Part shown: positions 18,143 to 26,158 of the stretch, piece after piece
Numbering within the stretch: position 1 is the first letter of the stretch
How the letters are laid out: every line of letters starts with the position of its first letter
DNA from: Cellulomonas sp. PhB143
GTDB taxonomy: Bacteria; Actinomycetota; Actinomycetes; Actinomycetales; Cellulomonadaceae
Direction: 5' to 3'
Length of the DNA: 64,000 nt
Assembly (NCBI RefSeq): GCF_003752595.1
Contig: NZ_RKIJ01000011.1
Coordinates: 179,322 to 243,321 of the forward strand
Program-made: the position numbers and the translations under genes
Notes under the pieces: generated by a model
Told to the model about the DNA's origin: nothing
The model's input: the letters and a program-made list of their open reading frames with translations, nothing else
Databases searched by the model: none

Positions 18143-19758
18143 TGAGCGGCGACACCGCGCTCGCCCCCGACCGGGCCTGGCTGCAGCGGGTCACGCTCTC
18201 GTCGTCCGACGGCGAAGGGCGCGTCCTCCTGTCGACGACCGAGGGGCCCGTTCTCCGGGTTCCGTCAGCGGTGGGGACCGTGCTCGCAGAGATCCAGCGG
18301 GCCCCTGACGAGAGCCTGGGCGAGCTGTCCGGACGTCTCGAGGTCTCCGAGGCCAACCTCCGCACGACCCTGGTCACGATCGGTGGGATCCCCGCGATCG
18401 CGGGCGCTCCCGCTCGCCTGCGGCGCCTCCAGGTGCGGCCGCCCGCGACCGTCCAGCTCACGCTCTTCGACCCGTCTCGCCTCGTCGCGGCCGACGGTCG
18501 CGTCGCCCGCGCCCTTCGAGCGCGGTCGACCTGGACCGTGGTCGCCGCCGCCAACGGCTTCGGCGCGCTCGCGGTGGCGATGCTGTTCGCCGACACGGAC
18601 GGGCCTCTCTACTCCCGGCTGTCGGTCGGAGGTTACGCGTGGCTGCTTGTGGGGCTGCTGGTCTCGATGTTCGTGCACGAGCTGTCGCACGCTGCCGTGC
18701 TCATCGCGCACGGAGGAAAGACCCACCGGTTGGGGTTCATGTTCTTCTACCTCGCGCCGGCGTTCTTCTGCGACGTGCGCGACAGCTGGTCGATCGAGCG
18801 GCACGCTCGCGTGCGGGTCGCTCTCGCGGGCGTGATGTCGCAGGGCGTGCTCGCCGCCTGTGCCGCCCTGGCGTCCTTCGCCCTCGACGGCGACCCGTCC
18901 GTGGTCCTCGCCGTCCTCGCGCTCTTCAACATCCTCTACTGGGTGTTCAACCTGATCCCGTTCGTCAAGCTCGACGGCTACGTCGCGCTCGCCGGCTACC
19001 TCGACCGTCCTCATCTGCGCGACCGGTCGATCGCGGCCTTCCGTGAGTGGCTGGCCGCGGTGCTGTACGGACGTCGACGCCCCGCGGCGTCGCGGTCCCT
19101 GGGCCCGGGCGGCCTCCTCTTCGGTGCGGCGTGCGTCGTGTTCCCGCTCGTGCTCGTGGTCGGCGCGATCGGCGCGATCGGCATGTACCTGAGCTCGCTG
19201 GGCGCGGTCGCGCTGTGGGCGGAGATCGCCCTCGGAGCGACGGTGCTCGCATGGCTCGCGGTGCGCTCCTGGGCCCACGTCAGGGCCGTCTGGCGGTCCG
19301 AGGTGCGTCGTCCGCGGGCGCTCGCGGTGTGGTCTGTCGCGGCGGTCGCCCTCGTCGCCGTGCTCACGCTCGTCCAGATCCCACGCCACGTGAGCGGTGG
19401 GGTGTTCGCGCAGCCGGGCCGGATCACCGTGGGAGTGCTGGCTCACGACGTGCCGCAAGCCTCCGACGGTCTGGCAGCCACGATCCGGCGGACCGGCGTC
19501 GTGAGCGGTCCCCGGCTCGCGGACGCCACGACCCTGGGCCCGACGAGTCCGTGCGAGATCCCGCTCGCCGCCGTCGTCCCCGTCGAGGGCACCGATCTGA
19601 CCATCGACGGGCTGTGCGTCGACACCGTGCCGTCGGACACGCTCCGCGGCGCCCTCGCGGGGACGCCGACCGGGTCCGCGACGGCCGTGCTGGACCTGCC
19701 GGCGCAGACCGTCGTCGAGCGGGTCGTCGACATCTGGGAGGGGGCGTTCTCGTCATGA
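18142..19758 (+). CDS. M50-family intramembrane metalloprotease of the RiPP cluster
   Basis: A 538-aa membrane protein. Residues 1-95 or so form a soluble N-terminal domain that looks like a winged-helix peptide-binding segment (SAVGTVLAEIQRAPDESLGEL). The zinc site is HELSH at residues 179-183 inside a hydrophobic helix, and the third ligand Asp is in LIPFVKLDGY at about D278. More helices follow up to about residue 430, then a C-terminal extracytoplasmic domain of about 110 aa. Daptide clusters are reported to encode a protease of this kind, which would remove the leader. The start ATG overlaps the permease stop (TGATG). Confidence 0.85.
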   Translation: MSGDTALAPDRAWLQRVTLSSSDGEGRVLLSTTEGPVLRVPSAVGTVLAEIQRAPDESLGELSGRLEVSEANLRTTLVTIGGIPAIAGAPARLRRLQVRPPATVQLTLFDPSRLVAADGRVARALRARSTWTVVAAANGFGALAVAMLFADTDGPLYSRLSVGGYAWLLVGLLVSMFVHELSHAAVLIAHGGKTHRLGFMFFYLAPAFFCDVRDSWSIERHARVRVALAGVMSQGVLAACAALASFALDGDPSVVLAVLALFNILYWVFNLIPFVKLDGYVALAGYLDRPHLRDRSIAAFREWLAAVLYGRRRPAASRSLGPGGLLFGAACVVFPLVLVVGAIGAIGMYLSSLGAVALWAEIALGATVLAWLAVRSWAHVRAVWRSEVRRPRALAVWSVAAVALVAVLTLVQIPRHVSGGVFAQPGRITVGVLAHDVPQASDGLAATIRRTGVVSGPRLADATTLGPTSPCEIPLAAVVPVEGTDLTIDGLCVDTVPSDTLRGALAGTPTGSATAVLDLPAQTVVERVVDIWEGAFSS

Positions 19759-20807
19759 CGCCGGAACGGTCGGCGGGAGGCGGGAGCGTCTCGGTCCTGT
19801 GCCCGACGTACAACGGCACCTCGACCCTGGCGGCGACCATCGAGAGCGTGCTCGCACAGTCGCACGGAGACCTCGAGCTCCTCGTCGGCGACGACGGCTC
19901 CACCGACGGCACGGGCGAGCTGGTCGAGGGATATGCCCGCTCCGATCGCCGTGTCCGCCTGGTCCGGCTGGAGCACACGGGTGATCCCGGGACGGTGCGG
20001 CGCGCGCTGATGCGACGGTCGGGGGGCCGGGCGATCGCCTATGTGGACCACGACGACGTGTGGCGGCCCGCCCACCTCGAGGTCGCCCTGCGGTCCCTGG
20101 TCGACACGTCGACGGTGGTCGTCGCGGGCGCGGACTACCACCGGCCGGGAGACGCCGAGCCGGCGATGTCCCGCTCCGGTGAGATCTGGAACCCGGAGAT
20201 CGCGACGATCGACCCGTTCGCAGAGCCGACGCGCGTCGTCCACCTGCGTGCTCTCGTCGGGCCCCGGACGAACTGGCGTGCCGCGAGGGGCGGCCTGGAG
20301 GACTGGGACCTCTGGTGGCGGCTCGCGTCGCAACGAGCGCGGTTCCGCCCGCTCCGGACCATCACGACGTCGATCCGGCTCGCACCGGGGACCCGTCGGG
20401 GCTCCCTGCGCCACCGGGTCGCTCTGCCGCTAGCCCGGATGCCGTCGAGCGAGGCAGCAGCAGAGCTCGCGAGGGAGGCGAGGAGCGGTGCCGAGGAGAG
20501 CTTCGCCGAGGATCTCGGGCGGTGGGGCGACGAGCTCGAGGGCTGCGGCCGGGCCACCCCCGCACGGGTGCCGATGACCGGCGGGTCGGGCCCGGTGCCT
20601 TCGTGGCTCGTCCCGTGCGCCGTGCCGGGAGGCACGGCCGGATGGATCGTCGGGTTCGCTGCGCCGTTCGTCGATCGGCGCCACGGTGCCGCGATCGGCG
20701 ACGTCGTGCGTCGTCGGTTCGGCACGGTGGTGCGTCGCGCGACCGAGCTCGCGTGCCGGACGCCCGGAGCAGAGCCGGTCGGACGGATCGGAGAACGTCA
20801 GGAATGA
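19755..20807 (+). CDS. Family 2 glycosyltransferase in the RiPP cluster
   Basis: A 350-aa protein with a GT-A fold in its N-terminal two thirds: SVLCPTYNGTSTLAATIESVLAQS, the GDDGSTDGT loop, the metal-binding YVDHDDVWRPAH, and the acidic GLEDWDLWWRLA motif near residue 180. The C-terminal 130 residues, from about SSEAAAELAREARS, are not recognised and include a small Gly/Pro-rich segment. There is no membrane anchor, so it acts in the cytosol on a nucleotide-sugar donor. The ATG overlaps the protease stop (ATGA), placing it firmly in the operon. A glycosyltransferase is not part of the core daptide pathway as I know it, so it may glycosylate the peptide (Trp, Tyr or the terminal Thr), but that is inference. 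Confidence 0.8.
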   Translation: MTPERSAGGGSVSVLCPTYNGTSTLAATIESVLAQSHGDLELLVGDDGSTDGTGELVEGYARSDRRVRLVRLEHTGDPGTVRRALMRRSGGRAIAYVDHDDVWRPAHLEVALRSLVDTSTVVVAGADYHRPGDAEPAMSRSGEIWNPEIATIDPFAEPTRVVHLRALVGPRTNWRAARGGLEDWDLWWRLASQRARFRPLRTITTSIRLAPGTRRGSLRHRVALPLARMPSSEAAAELAREARSGAEESFAEDLGRWGDELEGCGRATPARVPMTGGSGPVPSWLVPCAVPGGTAGWIVGFAAPFVDRRHGAAIGDVVRRRFGTVVRRATELACRTPGAEPVGRIGERQE

Positions 20808-20838
20808 GCAGGGTTCACATGTCAGGAGAGGTGCAGCA

Positions 20839-21822
20839 GTGGATGTCGAAGTGCAGGAGAAGGACGCGGTGAAGAGCGCGAGCGGCGATGCCGACCGGCT
20901 GCGGTTGTGGCTGGAGGGCGAACGCGCCGTCGCGGGGGCGAGGGACCTCCTGCTCGAGACGGGAGCAGATGTCGAGCTCGCCTCTCGGGTCTCTCTGGGA
21001 ATCGACGCGGCGGTCTTCGTGTCGGAGGACGACGTCGAGGGGACGGTCTCGCAGATCGGTGGCCACCGCGTCGTCCGCTACGACGGGGCGCTCGAGATCG
21101 CGGGCGGCGAGCTCTGCCTGTTCGACGACATGATCGTCCAGACGGAGGGTTACGCGACCGCTCCGTACGTCTCGATCTCCGTGCCGACCGCGTTCGCCGT
21201 CGTCGACGAGCTCGACCTGGCGGCTCTGCGGGCCGATCTCGCCGCAGCACGTGCGACGGGCGTGCTGCCGGCGTACCTCACGACGGCCTTGGCCACCGTC
21301 GTCGACCAGCGCCGGTGGCTCGAACCGCTGCTGCCGGACGACGACGCGCCCCGTCGACTGCTCCTGTGCGCCGACGGGACGCTCCGGGACGGCCCCGGGG
21401 GGCGGGTCGTCTCGGCCGACGGCTCCATCGACCCGTCCCACCACGTTCCCCCTGCCGAGGACGCCGGCGAGATCGCGCGCTTCCTCGGCGCTGCGAAGGT
21501 GGTGCGGGCGCTCCGGGCGCGGCTCGGGCGCGAGGTCTCCGTCGCGGGCTACGACGGGAAGGTCGGGTCGGTGGGTGCGGGGCGGACGGACTCCGTGTTC
21601 GTCGCCTCGGACGACGCGTCGAGCTATGTGGTCGACATCGCGACCAGCAGGATCGATCGAGTCCCGGACGCCGTCGCCACGGTCGTGGAGCAGACGCTCT
21701 GTGCCCGCGCCGGCACGGGCGACGGTGGAGACGCCGGCCGGGCGCCGGAAGGCTCCGAGCGGGTGCTCGAGGCTCTGGCCCTGGAACGGTTCCTCCCGGC
21801 GTCGGCGGACCGGGCGCTGTGA
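20839..21822 (+). CDS. Probable RiPP recognition protein (MpaB-like)
   Basis: A 327-aa soluble protein with no enzyme motif that I can find. It is rich in beta-strand patterns (GHRVVRYDGALEIAGGELCLFDD, then APYVSISVPTAFAVVDELD) and has the sequence AEIARFLGAAKVVRAL in the second half. Its position between the transport/protease genes and the methyltransferase gene, and its lack of catalytic residues, fit the daptide 'RiPP recognition protein' that brings the leader to the modifying enzymes. The GTG at 20839 is placed 8 nt after AGGAGAG (20824-20830). A 31-nt gap separates it from the glycosyltransferase gene, the only gap among the enzyme genes. The family call rests mainly on context. Confidence 0.6.
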   Translation: MDVEVQEKDAVKSASGDADRLRLWLEGERAVAGARDLLLETGADVELASRVSLGIDAAVFVSEDDVEGTVSQIGGHRVVRYDGALEIAGGELCLFDDMIVQTEGYATAPYVSISVPTAFAVVDELDLAALRADLAAARATGVLPAYLTTALATVVDQRRWLEPLLPDDDAPRRLLLCADGTLRDGPGGRVVSADGSIDPSHHVPPAEDAGEIARFLGAAKVVRALRARLGREVSVAGYDGKVGSVGAGRTDSVFVASDDASSYVVDIATSRIDRVPDAVATVVEQTLCARAGTGDGGDAGRAPEGSERVLEALALERFLPASADRAL

Positions 21823-23795
21823 TGGCTCAGCCCGCAGCGCTGGCGACCATGTACAGCGGCCGAGGTGCCGAGCTCTACGACCGCGTCGTGCAGAGCGACC
21901 GGTCGGAGCTGCGCGAGATCCTGCGGACCGTCCGCCGTGGGCAGGACCGGGTGCTGGAGCTCGCGTGCGGCTCCGGGCGTATCACCCGGCCCCTGCTGGC
22001 CGTCAGCGCGTCGGTCGTCGCCGTCGACAACTCGGCGGCACTGCTCTCGCTGCTCGACGAGCGTGCCGGTGGGGACGAGCGACTGACGACCGTCTGCGCC
22101 GACCTCCGGGACTGGGCCCCGGGCGAGACGTTCGACAAGGTCGTCCTCGGGACGACGTCGATCAGCCTGTTCGACGCTGCTGAGCGCGCAGCGCTCTTCG
22201 CCCGGGTGCGCCGGTGGCTCGAACCCGGAGGGCAGTTCCTCGTCACCCTGCGCGTGCCGCCGACAGCGGACGAGGCCGGGGCGTACCACCAGGTCTTCGA
22301 GGACCTCGGGCTGCGCGAGGACTTCGACGCCGCGGCCGGCATGCTGACCTCCACGCTGATCGAGCTGCGCGACGGGAGACCTGTCGGGGAGCACGCGGTA
22401 GCGACGAACCTCCTCCGTCACGAGACGCTGCTGGGTGAGCTGGGAGACGCGGGCTTCGACGTCATGGACGAGCTGGAGATCGACCCGCGCACGCGCGACG
22501 CCCGGATCGGAGACCACCGGCTCGTCGTCGCTGCCCCCAGGCCCGCACGAGGCCGCTCGCCCTACTTCGAGTTCTTCCTGCCACCTCGCCAGTGGGGGGA
22601 GGCCGAAGCGGTCGGCGCCAGGGGGACGACCGTCGACTTCGCGGACGGGACGTCCGCGATCTGCGGGATCAGCGGAATCTGGAACGCGAGCCTGGGCTAC
22701 GGGAACGCCGCGGTGGCCGAGGCCATCGACCGCGCGAACCGTGCCGCCTCCGCGCTCCCGATCTTCCGGCGGGGAAGCTCCTACGCCCGCGAGGCCGCGG
22801 AACGCCTCCTGGACCTGGCGGGTACCGAGAGGTACGCCTCCGTCTTCTACTCGACGTCGGGCAGCGCGGCGCTCGATGCCGTCGTCAAGCTCAGCCGGCA
22901 GGTCGCGAAGCACGAGCGCGGGCTGCGGGCGCGGCGCGTGGTGAGCCTCGTCGGCAGCTATCACGGGATCACGAGCAGCTCGATGGCGCTGAGCGGGGCC
23001 TACCTCTTCCAGGACGTCTACGACGTGGACGAGCGGTTGCACATCAAGGTTCCGCACGACGACCCGCAGGCCCTCGAGATCGTGATGCGGAGGTTCGGTC
23101 CCGAGATCGCCGCGGTGGTGGTCGAACCGGTGCTCGGGTCCGGTGCCCTGCCGTTGTCGGACGAGATGCTCGAGCGGCTCTTCGCCTTCCGGCGCCAGCA
23201 TCGCTTCCTCCTCGTCGCCGACGAGGTCGCGACCGGCTTCTACCGCACGGGTGATCGCTTCAGCAGCGGGACCTGGGCTCAGGCGGCGGACATGATGGTC
23301 CTGAGCAAGGCGCTGACCAACGGAACGTGCGCCGCCTCGGCGGTGCTCGTCTCGGACCGGATCCTCGGCGTCCTCGCGACGCACGACGAGATCTTCTGGC
23401 ACGGAGAGACGCAAGCCGGCTCTCCGCAGTCGTGCGCAGCGATGCTCGCGACGATCGACGAGTTCGAGCGCCTCGACGTGGCGAGCACCGTCCGCGACCT
23501 GGCGGTCCGACTCGAGGCCGGGGTCGGTGAGATCGCAGCGGCCTCGCCTCGGCTCAGCGCGAGCGGCCGTGGGGCGATGTGGGCGGTGCACATCGACGGG
23601 CCGGACGGCCGTCCGGTGAGCTCCGACGACGTCTACCAGCTCGTGCGGGCCTGTCGACGCGACGGGGTGATCGTCCAACCCTCGCCGTCGGCGATCCAGA
23701 TCATGCCGGCGTTCACGATGGAGCAGTCGACCGTGGACGACCTTCTGGCACGCGTCGACGGGACGATCGGCGAGCTCCTCGCGGCCACGTCGTGA
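21822..23795 (+). CDS. Methyltransferase-aminotransferase fusion protein of the RiPP cluster
   Basis: A single 657-aa open frame with two enzymes. Residues 1 to about 240 are a class I SAM-dependent methyltransferase: motif I VLELACGSGRITRPLL, acidic VVAVDNSAALLSLL, then DLRDW and KVVLGTTSISLFD. A linker (PRPARGRSPYFEFF) leads to a class III PLP aminotransferase from about residue 250: GSAALDAVVKLSR, SYHGITSSSMALSG, the DEVATGFYRTG motif and the Schiff-base lysine in LSKALTNG. In daptide biosynthesis an aminotransferase adds the amine to the decarboxylated Thr ketone and a methyltransferase dimethylates it; here both steps sit in one chain. I see no stop codon or ribosome binding site at the junction. 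The ATG overlaps the preceding stop (TGATG). Confidence 0.88.
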   Translation: MAQPAALATMYSGRGAELYDRVVQSDRSELREILRTVRRGQDRVLELACGSGRITRPLLAVSASVVAVDNSAALLSLLDERAGGDERLTTVCADLRDWAPGETFDKVVLGTTSISLFDAAERAALFARVRRWLEPGGQFLVTLRVPPTADEAGAYHQVFEDLGLREDFDAAAGMLTSTLIELRDGRPVGEHAVATNLLRHETLLGELGDAGFDVMDELEIDPRTRDARIGDHRLVVAAPRPARGRSPYFEFFLPPRQWGEAEAVGARGTTVDFADGTSAICGISGIWNASLGYGNAAVAEAIDRANRAASALPIFRRGSSYAREAAERLLDLAGTERYASVFYSTSGSAALDAVVKLSRQVAKHERGLRARRVVSLVGSYHGITSSSMALSGAYLFQDVYDVDERLHIKVPHDDPQALEIVMRRFGPEIAAVVVEPVLGSGALPLSDEMLERLFAFRRQHRFLLVADEVATGFYRTGDRFSSGTWAQAADMMVLSKALTNGTCAASAVLVSDRILGVLATHDEIFWHGETQAGSPQSCAAMLATIDEFERLDVASTVRDLAVRLEAGVGEIAAASPRLSASGRGAMWAVHIDGPDGRPVSSDDVYQLVRACRRDGVIVQPSPSAIQIMPAFTMEQSTVDDLLARVDGTIGELLAATS

Positions 23796-24979
23796 CCGGA
23801 CCGTCGGTCGTCGACCGTTCGCGGCCTCCGGGGCAGTCCGTCGGGAGCGGGTCGTTGCCGTGGGCCATCGGCCAGCACGCCGGGGACCGGCCCGTCGTGA
23901 TCCTCGACCACGCCGTCGCGGTGACGGCTCGCGAACGGTTCTCGGTCGATGCGGTGGCCGAGGTCGTCGTGCGGGCCGCTGTCGGCTGGGACGAGGTCCG
24001 GAGGATCACCCGCCTCGTCCGCGAGAAGGGCGCCGACTCGATCATCGTCGTCGGAGGCGGTAACGCGATCGACGCGGCCAAGCTGGCGTCGGCCTGCGCC
24101 CCGCAGGAGCACCTGCTCGAGCTTCTGCTCGCGCGTGCGCGCCTCGGCGGCTTGTGCGCGATCCCCGAACAGCTCTGGTCGCCGATGCCCGTCGTCTGCG
24201 CACCCACCACGTTCGGCACCGGAGCCGAGGTCTCGGCGGTCGCGTGCTGCGAGCTGAGCGAAGGAGGCGGCGCGGCGTACAAGTGCTTGGTCGGGATGCC
24301 GAGCTCGCCGGTCGTCGCAGCAGCCTACGAACCGTCGATGCTCGTCGCCCCGCGTCCCCTGGTGCTCGCCGGCGCGGCGGAGTCCTGGACCCGCGTGCTC
24401 GGGGCCGCGATCGCGTCGGACTCGCGGATCGGCTGGGCGAACGACGAAGCGCGACACCTCGTCGCGCGCACCGGCCAGGTCGCCGCTGCTGCGCTGCGTG
24501 CGGGATCCCCGAGCGAGGACACCCTCGTCAGCTGGGCACTGGCCAGCGCGAGCAGCCACCTCGGCTGGGCGCTCCGTGGCCGGGGTGTTGCGCCGTTCCC
24601 CCTGTGGTTCGTCGCCAACGAGCTGTCGATGGAGCTGGGTGTCACGAAGATGGAAGCCCTGTCTGCGCTCTGGCCCGGATGGGTCGGGGCCGTGCTGGAG
24701 GGTCGCGACGAGTGGGGCGACCGGGCCCGCATGGACGAGATGCTCGAGATCTCCGGGGTCTGCGGTGTCGTCGACCTCGTCGACCGGGTCCGGGCGCTCG
24801 TCCCGGCGCGCCGTGCCCGCGCGGCCCTCGCGCAGGGGAGCGACGTGGCAGACGTCGTCGCCGCGCGGGTCGTCGCCAGGTTCGGCAACCGTCGACCTTT
24901 GTCGCGTCGGTTCACCCGGGAGTCCGTCGGCGCGGTGCTCCGGGGCGCGGCACGCCGCACGGACGAGGTGGCGGCATAG
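23792..24979 (+). CDS. Iron-ADH family dehydrogenase (daptide oxidative decarboxylase type)
   Basis: A 395-aa protein of the iron-containing alcohol dehydrogenase superfamily. The NAD-binding motif is VVGGGNAIDAAKLASA (about residues 91-106), and PTTFGTGAEVSAVA is the second conserved segment. The usual metal site D-x-x-x-H appears as ESWTR, and the histidine region reads SSHLGWALRGRGVAPFPLWF, so some canonical iron ligands are replaced. In daptide clusters the protein of this family is thought to oxidise the C-terminal Thr, which loses CO2 to give an aminoketone. The GTG start overlaps the fusion gene stop by 4 nt (GTGA). Confidence 0.83.
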   Translation: MTGPSVVDRSRPPGQSVGSGSLPWAIGQHAGDRPVVILDHAVAVTARERFSVDAVAEVVVRAAVGWDEVRRITRLVREKGADSIIVVGGGNAIDAAKLASACAPQEHLLELLLARARLGGLCAIPEQLWSPMPVVCAPTTFGTGAEVSAVACCELSEGGGAAYKCLVGMPSSPVVAAAYEPSMLVAPRPLVLAGAAESWTRVLGAAIASDSRIGWANDEARHLVARTGQVAAAALRAGSPSEDTLVSWALASASSHLGWALRGRGVAPFPLWFVANELSMELGVTKMEALSALWPGWVGAVLEGRDEWGDRARMDEMLEISGVCGVVDLVDRVRALVPARRARAALAQGSDVADVVAARVVARFGNRRPLSRRFTRESVGAVLRGAARRTDEVAA

Positions 24980-26133
24980 TGGGTATCACCAGCTTCGCCG
25001 CGACCCTGAGTCCTGACATGGGCATCGCCCGGGAGGTGCGGGTCTTCCCGCCGGACGGCGACGGGCGTCCCCTGTGGACGGTCGCGGTCGACATCGGGAT
25101 GAAGGACCGCCGTGACGATCGTGCGGCGCTCGACATCACCTGGGTCGGCGCGGCAGGCGCGCGCCGTGCCGGGACGGTGGTCCGTGCCGCGGGCGAGAGC
25201 GTCGAGCGGGCAGCGCTGCTCGGCACCGGCGCGCTCGATCCGGGAGACGATCTGCCGTGGGCGCCGCGCGGGATGTCCTGGCCCGAGGACGCCGAGGGGG
25301 GAGCCGGCTACGCGGCGACCTGGATCGACGGCCCGACGCGCCGTGCGGTGCGAGTGCCTGCGACAGCCGTCGACTACCCGCCGCGTGGCACGGGCGACGA
25401 CTCCGACCCGGGGCCGTCCGGGACGGCCTCGGGTGGCGGTCTCGCGATGGCGACGGGCAACGCGTGCAAGGAGTGCATCGAGCGTGACGCAGCGATGCGG
25501 GGGTGGTACCGGCCCGAGAGCGCGCGGCGTATCGACGCGTCGAACCTCGCTGCCGCGGGCGCCGCAGAGGCTCTTCGCCTCGTCCGGAAGCTCTCGGTCG
25601 CCGGTGTCGAGTTCCATCTGGTGGCGCTCGACGCCCGTGGCGGCCCGGACGTCGTCCTCGCTCTCGCGCTCGATCGTGAGTCCGGCGTCGTCGGTGCGGG
25701 CCTCGGCCTCGAGGCGCATCCCGGTCAGGCAGCGCTGCGAGCGGTCCAGGAGGCCCTGCAGATCCGGACCCTGCTGCTCGACCTGAAGGGCGTCGGTCCC
25801 TGTGCGGCGCCCGCGCTACCGATCCAGCGGGAGATCGATCGGGCAGGCTACTGGGCGTCCGAGGCCGCGGTCCCCGCAGCGGACGAATGGTTGTCGCACG
25901 TCGGCGGGTACGCCGCGTCGCGGACGGACCGGTCGCCGAGCGACTGGACCCGCCTCGTCGGCCGCTTCGCGGTCGTGGACCTCACGCCGCGGCTCCCGGC
26001 GCCCGCGCGCAGCCTCGGGTGGGCGGTGGCCCGTGTGTTTGCCCCCGAGCTTCGTCCGCTGCGGATGTCCGAAGCGCCGCGATGGAACGGTGCCGACGAT
26101 GCGACGCACGACATCCCGCACCCGTTCGTCTGA
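24979..26133 (+). CDS. YcaO-family protein at the end of the RiPP cluster
   Basis: A 384-aa YcaO-domain protein. The three ATP/Mg-binding signatures are present: E73-S-V-E76-R, E165-C-I-E168-R-D and E258-A-L-Q261, with the Gly-rich VGAGLGLEAHPGQAALRAVQ before the last. The residue at the usual Ser of SxxExxER is Ala. The C-terminus is RWNGADDATHDIPHPFV, not the PxPxP tail of azoline cyclodehydratases. YcaO enzymes activate a backbone amide with ATP (azoline, thioamide or amidine formation). No E1-like partner, TfuA or flavin dehydrogenase gene is nearby. The GTG start overlaps the dehydrogenase stop by one base (TAGTG), so it belongs to the operon. Confidence 0.85.
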   Translation: MGITSFAATLSPDMGIAREVRVFPPDGDGRPLWTVAVDIGMKDRRDDRAALDITWVGAAGARRAGTVVRAAGESVERAALLGTGALDPGDDLPWAPRGMSWPEDAEGGAGYAATWIDGPTRRAVRVPATAVDYPPRGTGDDSDPGPSGTASGGGLAMATGNACKECIERDAAMRGWYRPESARRIDASNLAAAGAAEALRLVRKLSVAGVEFHLVALDARGGPDVVLALALDRESGVVGAGLGLEAHPGQAALRAVQEALQIRTLLLDLKGVGPCAAPALPIQREIDRAGYWASEAAVPAADEWLSHVGGYAASRTDRSPSDWTRLVGRFAVVDLTPRLPAPARSLGWAVARVFAPELRPLRMSEAPRWNGADDATHDIPHPFV

Positions 26134-26158
26134 TCGCCGGCGACCCGCGTGCCGGAGG

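Noticed and set aside
15386-26158. Integrated mobile element at the tRNA-Thr gene
   Set aside because: I found no integrase, transposase or repeat of the tRNA 3' end at the right boundary of the cluster.
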